In this document: one piece after another, positions 5,807 through 10,789 of the stretch | Layout: the number at the start of each line of letters is the position of its first letter | How positions within the stretch are numbered: position 1 is the stretch's first letter | Assembly (NCBI GenBank): GCA_016791325.1 | Contig: JAEUMU010000094.1 | Coordinates: 1-10,789, forward strand | Origin: Hyphomonadaceae bacterium | GTDB taxonomy: Bacteria > Pseudomonadota > Alphaproteobacteria > Caulobacterales > Aquidulcibacteraceae | Length of the DNA: 10,789 nucleotides | Direction: 5' to 3' | Notes under the pieces: model-generated | The model's input: the letters and a program-made list of their open reading frames with translations, nothing else | Database searches by the model: none | Told to the model about the DNA's origin: nothing | Program-made: the position numbers and the translations under genes

Positions 5807-8476
5807 CTAATCGTTCTCTGATTTGAGCGCCTTTAACGCGTAGAGCGCCTCAAGCGCCTCGCGCGGGGTGAGCGCATCGGGGTTTAGCGCCTCAAGCGCG
5901 GCTTCAAGCGGCGATGGCGCATGCGCCTCCATCACCGTCGCGAACAAGGGCAGTTCTTCGACGATCTCAACGCGAGCGCCGGCGCCCCCGGCTTCCAGGC
6001 GCGCCAGCACGGCGCGCGCGCGCTCCACCGCGGATTTTGGCAGGCCGGCCAGCTTGGCCACCTGGATGCCGTATGACCGGTCAGCCGGGCCGGGCGCGAC
6101 CTCGTGCAGGAACACCAGATCGCCTTTCCACTCCTTGGCGCGCAGATGGGCGTTGGCGCCGGCTTCAAGCTTTTCGGCCAATCGCGTCAGCTCATGGTAA
6201 TGCGTGGCGAACACAGCGCGGCAGGCATTGGCTTCGTGCAGGTGCTCAGCCACCGCCCAGGCAATGGCGAGGCCGTCAAACGTGGCCGTGCCGCGCCCGA
6301 TTTCATCGAGCACGACCAAAGCGCGCGGACCGGCCTGATGCAGAATGGCCGCCGTTTCCACCATCTCGGTCATGAAGGTGGAGCGTCCGCGGGCGAGATC
6401 GTCCGACGCGCCGACACGGGCGAACACGCGATCGACGACGCCAAGCCGCAGCTTGCGCGCGGGCGCGTAGGCGCCAGCCTGCGCCAACACCGCCAAAAGC
6501 GCGATCTGACGCAGATACGTGCTTTTGCCAGCCATGTTCGGCCCGGTGACGACGAGCAGACGCGGCCCGGATTTGCCTTCCGCATCCAGGCGCGCGTCGT
6601 TGGGGGTGAAGCCCTGACCGGCGCGCCGCACGCCCTCCTCTACCACGGGATGGCGCGCCGCCTCGGCCAACAGCGCGGCGGACTCATCGATTTCGGGGCG
6701 TACCGCATGAGTTTCTTCGGCCCATTGCGCGAGAGCGGCGGCGACATCCAGCGCCGCCAACGCCTCGGCGGCGGCCCGAATAGCGGCTTCGCACGCCGCA
6801 GCACGCACAGCGAATTGCTTGAACAAGGCTTGCTCCCGCGCGAGAGCAGCATCGCCGGCGCGGGCGATCTTGGCGTCGAGCTCAGCCAGTTCGGTGGTGG
6901 TGAAGCGGATCGAGCCGGCATTGGTTTGGCGATGGATGAAGCGCGCATTGAGCGGCGGCGCCATCAGCGCCTCAGCTTGTTTCGGCGTGGCGTCGAGATG
7001 ATAGCCCAGCACATTGTTGTGCTTGAGCTTGAGGCCGGGAATGGCGGCTTCTTCGGCGTATTTCGCTTGCAGCGCGGCGATGATCTTGCGGGAATCGTCA
7101 CGCAGGGTGCGATGCTCATCGAGCGTGGCGTCAAAACCCGGCGCGATGAAGCCGCCATCGCGGGCAAGCAGCGGCAAATCCGGGGCCAGCGCGCGCTCCA
7201 GCGTTTGCGCCAACGCTGCGCTTTCAGAGTGCTGCGCGAGTGTGAGCGCGGCGCAGGCGGCGGCGATTTCCTCCGGCGCAGCCGCGCCAAGGCCCAGACA
7301 GCGCGCCGCCGCCCGATCGCCAGCGTGAAGGCCATCGCGCAGCGCCGCCAGATCGCGGGGGCCGCCGCGGCCAAGGGCCAAGCGCGTCAACGCACGGGCA
7401 AGATCGCCGGCGGCGCGCAATTCCTGGCGCACGCCATCGCGGCGATCGCGCGCATCGAGGAAAAATTGCACGCCATCATGGCGCGCCGCTATGGCGCGCA
7501 CATCGAGGAGCGGGCGCGCCAAGCGTTCGGCCAAGAGGCGCCCGCCGGCGGCGGTCACGGTGCGGTCTATGCTGGCCAGCAGCGAACCATCGCGCCCGCC
7601 ACGCACAGAGCGATCAATCTCCAAGGCAGCGCGGGTGGCGGCGTCGATCGCCATGAAGGCGCGCGCGCCAGTGCGGCGCGGCGGCGAAAGGCGCGGCGCC
7701 GCGCCGGCCTGGGTGAGTTCGACATAATCGAGCAAGAGGCCGATGGCGGATAGCTCCGTGGGAGTAAACTCGCCGAAGGCGTCGAGCGCGGCGACCTCGA
7801 ACGCGGCCTTCAGGCGCCGCTCGGCGGCGCGGGCGTCGGCCTTGACGGCTGGACGGGAGGTGAGCGCCGCGCCGCCAACACGCGCCCATTCGGCCAAGCG
7901 CGCGGCTTCGGCTTCGACGCAAAGAAGCTCCGCCGGGGCGAGCGCGGCGAGTTCTTCTTCTGCTTGCGCGGCGGCAAGCGCGCGCGTTTCGAACGCGCCG
8001 GTGGAGATGTCAGCCCAGGCGATGGCGGCGGCTTCACCGGCATAGGCGATGGCGGCCAGCCGATTGGCGGCGCGCGCATCGAGCAGCCCCTCCTCCGTCA
8101 GCGTGCCGGGCGTGACGACGCGCACGACGCCGCGCGCGACGATGGACTTGCCGCCGCGCTTCTTGGCTTCAGCGGGATCCTCCAATTGCTCACACACCGC
8201 CACTTTGAAGCCGGCGCGGATCAGCTTGGCGAGATAGCCTTCGGCCTGATGCCAAGGCACGCCTGCCATCGGGATCGGCTCACCCCCGTGCTGTCCGCGC
8301 TTGGTGAGCGTGATGCCCAGGGCGGCGGCGGCCTTCTCGGCGTCGTCAAAGAACAGCTCGTAGAAATCGCCCATGCGGAAGAACACGAGCGCATCCTGAT
8401 GCGCGCTCTTGGCGGCGAGGTATTGCGCCATGAAGGGCGTTGCGCGCGGCGGCGGCGGGGTTGAGGAATCAGGCAC
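5807..8476 (-). CDS. mutS: DNA mismatch repair ATPase MutS
   Basis: MutS recognises mispairs and small loops in newly replicated DNA and recruits MutL to start repair. The 889-residue protein is full length. Near the N-terminus, MGDFYELF carries the mismatch-wedging Phe-Xaa-Glu motif (Phe38, Glu40). The C-terminal ABC-type ATPase has Walker A GPNMAGKS at 645-652 (Lys651) and Walker B VVLDEIGRGTATFDG with Asp724-Glu725. ELPLF at 841-845 resembles a sliding-clamp binding motif, and a Leu/Ala-rich C-terminal helix (LTPREALEALYALKAL) fits the oligomerisation segment. The start is a GTG; an ATG exists at 8431 (MAQYLAAK), but the GTG is preferred because AAGGTGG lies just upstream and the residues RATPFMAQYL match the usual lead-in to the first domain. 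It is transcribed away from maeB and ends tail-to-tail with the small gene, so it is separate from the glnD unit. Confidence 0.98.
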   Translation of the reverse strand: MPDSSTPPPPRATPFMAQYLAAKSAHQDALVFFRMGDFYELFFDDAEKAAAALGITLTKRGQHGGEPIPMAGVPWHQAEGYLAKLIRAGFKVAVCEQLEDPAEAKKRGGKSIVARGVVRVVTPGTLTEEGLLDARAANRLAAIAYAGEAAAIAWADISTGAFETRALAAAQAEEELAALAPAELLCVEAEAARLAEWARVGGAALTSRPAVKADARAAERRLKAAFEVAALDAFGEFTPTELSAIGLLLDYVELTQAGAAPRLSPPRRTGARAFMAIDAATRAALEIDRSVRGGRDGSLLASIDRTVTAAGGRLLAERLARPLLDVRAIAARHDGVQFFLDARDRRDGVRQELRAAGDLARALTRLALGRGGPRDLAALRDGLHAGDRAAARCLGLGAAAPEEIAAACAALTLAQHSESAALAQTLERALAPDLPLLARDGGFIAPGFDATLDEHRTLRDDSRKIIAALQAKYAEEAAIPGLKLKHNNVLGYHLDATPKQAEALMAPPLNARFIHRQTNAGSIRFTTTELAELDAKIARAGDAALAREQALFKQFAVRAAACEAAIRAAAEALAALDVAAALAQWAEETHAVRPEIDESAALLAEAARHPVVEEGVRRAGQGFTPNDARLDAEGKSGPRLLVVTGPNMAGKSTYLRQIALLAVLAQAGAYAPARKLRLGVVDRVFARVGASDDLARGRSTFMTEMVETAAILHQAGPRALVVLDEIGRGTATFDGLAIAWAVAEHLHEANACRAVFATHYHELTRLAEKLEAGANAHLRAKEWKGDLVFLHEVAPGPADRSYGIQVAKLAGLPKSAVERARAVLARLEAGGAGARVEIVEELPLFATVMEAHAPSPLEAALEALNPDALTPREALEALYALKALKSEND
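5844..5899. repeat. 14-bp direct repeat inside the mutS 3' end
   Basis: AGCGCCTCAAGCGC occurs exactly at 5844-5857 and 5886-5899, 42 bases (14 codons) apart. Both copies encode the ALEAL-type helix repeats of the MutS C-terminus, so the repeat most likely reflects the Ala-Leu-Glu-rich protein segment and codon bias. Confidence 0.5.
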
Positions 8477-8479
8477 CGG

Positions 8480-8486
8480 CCACCTT
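8480..8486 (-). promoter_or_regulatory. Ribosome binding site supporting the GTG start of mutS
   Basis: On the minus strand AAGGTGG lies three bases before the GTG at 8476, with its AAGG core six bases away. It differs from AAGGAGG at one base and is the main reason to choose the GTG over the internal ATG at 8431. Confidence 0.5.
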
Positions 8487-8511
8487 TACTCGCCTACGCC
8501 GCCGACTTCCA

Positions 8512-8539
8512 TTGACCGCGCCGGGCCCACGGCTAGGGT
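8512..8539 (+). promoter_or_regulatory. Sigma-70-type promoter for maeB
   Basis: TTGACC (8512-8517) is followed after 16 bases by TAGGGT (8534-8539), close to alphaproteobacterial housekeeping promoters (TTGAC- and TA---T hexamers in a GC-rich spacer). Transcription would start near 8546, giving a leader of about 26 bases before the maeB ATG. The gap to mutS is only 95 bases, so any promoter for mutS on the other strand must overlap; I see no equally good one there. Confidence 0.6.
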
Positions 8540-8571
8540 GCGCCCCTCCTTCCCACTGAGCCGATCCTGAA

Positions 8572-10789
8572 ATGTCCGAATCAAAAAAGAGCTTCACCGA
8601 CGCCGAGGCGCTGGAGTTCCACCGCTCGCCCACCCCCGGAAAAATTTCGATCCTGCCGACCAAGCCTATGGCGACGCAGCGCGACCTCTCGCTGGCTTAT
8701 TCGCCCGGCGTGGCCGTGCCAGTGAAGGCGATCGCGGAGGATGCGGACAAGGCTTACGACTACACCTCCAAGGGCAATCTGGTGGCCGTGATCTCGAACG
8801 GCACAGCTATTCTGGGCCTCGGCAATTTGGGGGCGATGGCCTCCAAGCCGGTGATGGAAGGCAAGAGCGTTCTGTTCAAACGCTTCGCCGATGTGGATTC
8901 GATCGACATCGAAGTGACCACGCAGGACGTGGAAGAATTCATCATCACGGTGCGCAATATCGGGCAAACCTTCGGCGGCATAAACCTGGAGGACATCAAG
9001 AGCCCGGAATGCTTCGTGATCGAAAGCCGTCTGCGCGACGAACTCGACATCCCAGTATTTCATGATGACCAGCACGGCACCGCCATCATCGCCGCGGCGG
9101 GTCTGCTCAACGCCTGCGAGCTGACCGGGCGCAGCCTGGCCGATATTAAGGTGGTGGTGAGCGGCGCGGGCGCGGCGGGCCTTTCGTGCATCGGGCTGAT
9201 CAAGCAATTAGGCGTGCCGCATGAGAACGTGATCGCGTGCGACCGCGAAGGCGTGATCTATCGCGGGCGCGAGAAAGGCATGGATCAGTTCAAATCCGTC
9301 CACGCCGTCGACACCAAAGCGCGCACCTTGGCGGACGCGCTTGTGGGCGCAGATGTGTTCATGGGCCTCTCCGTCGCCGGGGCGATGACCAAGGAAATGG
9401 TCAAGTCGATGGCGAAGAAACCGATCATCTTCGCCATGGCCAATCCCGATCCGGAGATTACGCCGGAGGAAGTCCATGAAGTGCGCAAAGATGCAATCGT
9501 AGCTACCGGGCGTTCGGACTATCCGAACCAGGTCAACAACGTGCTGGGCTTTCCCTACATCTTCCGCGGCGCGCTTGATGTGCGGGCGCGCACGATCAAC
9601 GAAGAGATGAAGGTGGCGGCGGCGCGGGCATTGGCGGAACTGGCCAAGCAAGACGTGCCGGACGAAGTGGCGGCCGCCTATCAGGGCAAGCGCCTGAAGT
9701 TCGGCCCGGATTACATCATCCCGAGCCCGTTCGACCCGCGGCTAATCTCCGAGATCCCGCCCTTCGTGGCGCAAGCGGCGATGGATACCGGCGTCGCGCG
9801 CAAGACGATCCCCGACATGACGGCGTATCGCCATAGCTTGGCGCAGCGCCTCGACCCGACGGCGGCGATGATGCAGCGCGTGCAAACAGTGGTGCGGCGC
9901 GCGCCGCAATGCATCGCTTTCGCGGAGGGCGAAGAGCCGGCTGTGATCCGCGCGGCCTACGCGTTTCAGGAACTGGGCCTGGGGCGCGCCGTGCTGGTGG
10001 GGCGCGAAGACCAAGTGCGCGACAACATGGCCCTGGTGGGCGTGCCGGAATCCGCGAAGCTTCGCATCGTCAATGCGCGACTCTCAGAGAACAACGCCGT
10101 CTACGCCGACTATCTCTACAAGCGGCTGCAGCGTTACGGCTTCTTGCAACGCGATGCGCAGCGGCTCGTAAATCAGGACCGCAACGTGTTCGGCGCGTGC
10201 ATGGTGGCGTTCGGCCACGCCGACGGCATGGTGACGGGCGTGACGCGCAATTACGCGACCGCGCTGGACGACGTGCTGAAGGCAATCGACCCGGCGCGGG
10301 GCGAGCGCGTGATGGGCATGTCGGTGGTGCTTTCGAAGGGACGCACGCTGTTTGTGAGCGATACGGCGGTGGCGGAGTTTCCCGAGGCGGCGGAACTGGC
10401 GCAGATCGCCATTCAATCGGCGGCGATGGCGCGCCAGCTCGGCGCCACGCCGCGCGTGGCGATGGTTTCGCACTCAACGTTCGGCAATCCCAAGATGGAG
10501 CGTTCAGAAAAGCTCCGCGAAGCCGTGACGCTGCTAGACCGGCGCGAGGAGATCGACTTCGAATACGAGGGCGAGATGAACGTGGATGTCGCGCTCAATC
10601 CGAACATGCGCGATCTTTATCCGTTTTCGCGCCTCTCGGAGCCGGCCAACGTGCTGGTGATGCCGGCGTTGCACTCCGCCTCGATCGCCACGAGCCTGCT
10701 GACCACCGCCGGCGGGGCGACTGTCATTGGCCCAGTGCTGACAGTCCTGGCGAAGCCGATTCAGATCGCGCCGCTGGGCGGTACGGTAT
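8572..10789 (+). CDS. maeB: Malic enzyme fused to a phosphotransacetylase-like domain (partial at C-terminus)
   Basis: This cytoplasmic enzyme oxidatively decarboxylates malate to pyruvate with NAD(P)+, linking the TCA cycle to pyruvate and, for NADP-dependent forms, supplying NADPH. The frame is open from ATG 8572 to the right edge (739 codons); relatives are about 760-770 residues, so only the last few tens are missing. The catalytic domain shows LAYSPGVAVPV near the N-terminus, SKGNLVAVISNGTAILGLGN, the metal-site segments EDIKSPECF and FHDDQHGTA (His164, Asp165, Asp166), and a dinucleotide fold GAGAAG at 198-203. From about residue 444 a phosphotransacetylase-like domain begins (AFAEGEEPAVIRAA) and continues to KPIQIAPLGG. 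At residue 633 it reads SHSTFGN where true Pta enzymes have an STKGS-type loop, in keeping with the regulatory, non-catalytic role known for this domain in related enzymes. Cofactor preference cannot be read from sequence. No strong Shine-Dalgarno precedes the ATG. Confidence 0.97.
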   Translation, partial: MSESKKSFTDAEALEFHRSPTPGKISILPTKPMATQRDLSLAYSPGVAVPVKAIAEDADKAYDYTSKGNLVAVISNGTAILGLGNLGAMASKPVMEGKSVLFKRFADVDSIDIEVTTQDVEEFIITVRNIGQTFGGINLEDIKSPECFVIESRLRDELDIPVFHDDQHGTAIIAAAGLLNACELTGRSLADIKVVVSGAGAAGLSCIGLIKQLGVPHENVIACDREGVIYRGREKGMDQFKSVHAVDTKARTLADALVGADVFMGLSVAGAMTKEMVKSMAKKPIIFAMANPDPEITPEEVHEVRKDAIVATGRSDYPNQVNNVLGFPYIFRGALDVRARTINEEMKVAAARALAELAKQDVPDEVAAAYQGKRLKFGPDYIIPSPFDPRLISEIPPFVAQAAMDTGVARKTIPDMTAYRHSLAQRLDPTAAMMQRVQTVVRRAPQCIAFAEGEEPAVIRAAYAFQELGLGRAVLVGREDQVRDNMALVGVPESAKLRIVNARLSENNAVYADYLYKRLQRYGFLQRDAQRLVNQDRNVFGACMVAFGHADGMVTGVTRNYATALDDVLKAIDPARGERVMGMSVVLSKGRTLFVSDTAVAEFPEAAELAQIAIQSAAMARQLGATPRVAMVSHSTFGNPKMERSEKLREAVTLLDRREEIDFEYEGEMNVDVALNPNMRDLYPFSRLSEPANVLVMPALHSASIATSLLTTAGGATVIGPVLTVLAKPIQIAPLGGTV

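Noticed and set aside
6104..7753. A 549-codon plus-strand open frame antisense to mutS
   Set aside because: It is in exact codon register with mutS (each antisense first base pairs with a mutS third base). A stop there needs TTA, CTA or TCA in mutS, codons that are rare in such GC-rich genes, so long shadows are expected. The translation is Gly/Arg/Gln-rich with no recognisable domain.
8581..9651. Two adjoining minus-strand open frames (208 and 147 codons) with His/Asp-rich products
   Set aside because: They lie in codon register antisense to the highly conserved malic enzyme domain of maeB and show no family features.

Overview
This window is a run of chromosomal housekeeping genes from a GC-rich alphaproteobacterium. 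The protein style (a 534-residue MurJ, a GlnD of about 935 residues with paired ACT domains, an 889-residue MutS, a malic enzyme fused to a phosphotransacetylase-like domain) and the mutS / glnD / murJ / trpS neighbourhood fit that class. The GlnD wording and general codon style lean towards the Caulobacterales/Hyphomonadales side, but that finer placement is only an impression. There is no tRNA, rRNA, insertion sequence, CRISPR array, phage gene or other obvious sign of recent transfer.

Layout, left to right. Bases 1-736 (minus) hold the first 245 codons of trpS, which runs off the left edge. Bases 843-2447 (minus) are murJ, the lipid II flippase. Bases 2485-5292 (minus) are glnD, the PII uridylyltransferase/uridylyl-removing enzyme. 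These three point the same way and probably form a glnD-murJ-trpS transcription unit: the glnD-murJ gap is 37 bases, and the 106-base murJ-trpS gap carries an inverted-repeat structure. Bases 5439-5801 (plus) encode a 120-residue single-pass membrane protein of unknown function, divergent from glnD and ending 5 bases from the stop of mutS. Bases 5807-8476 (minus) are mutS. Bases 8572-10789 (plus) are maeB, divergent from mutS behind a convincing sigma-70-type promoter; it runs off the right edge probably a few tens of codons short of its end.

Functionally the genes are separate housekeeping roles: nitrogen sensing (GlnD), cell-wall precursor export (MurJ), tryptophan charging (TrpS), mismatch repair (MutS) and malate-to-pyruvate conversion (MaeB). 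The only unassigned gene is the small membrane protein at 5439-5801. I found no evidence for an undescribed multi-gene system. The points worth checking are that small gene, a nested inverted repeat before trpS, a Gln in place of a usual His in the GlnD HD domain, and the almost gapless convergent end of the small gene and mutS. All intergenic gaps are under 150 bases, so there is no long non-coding stretch.
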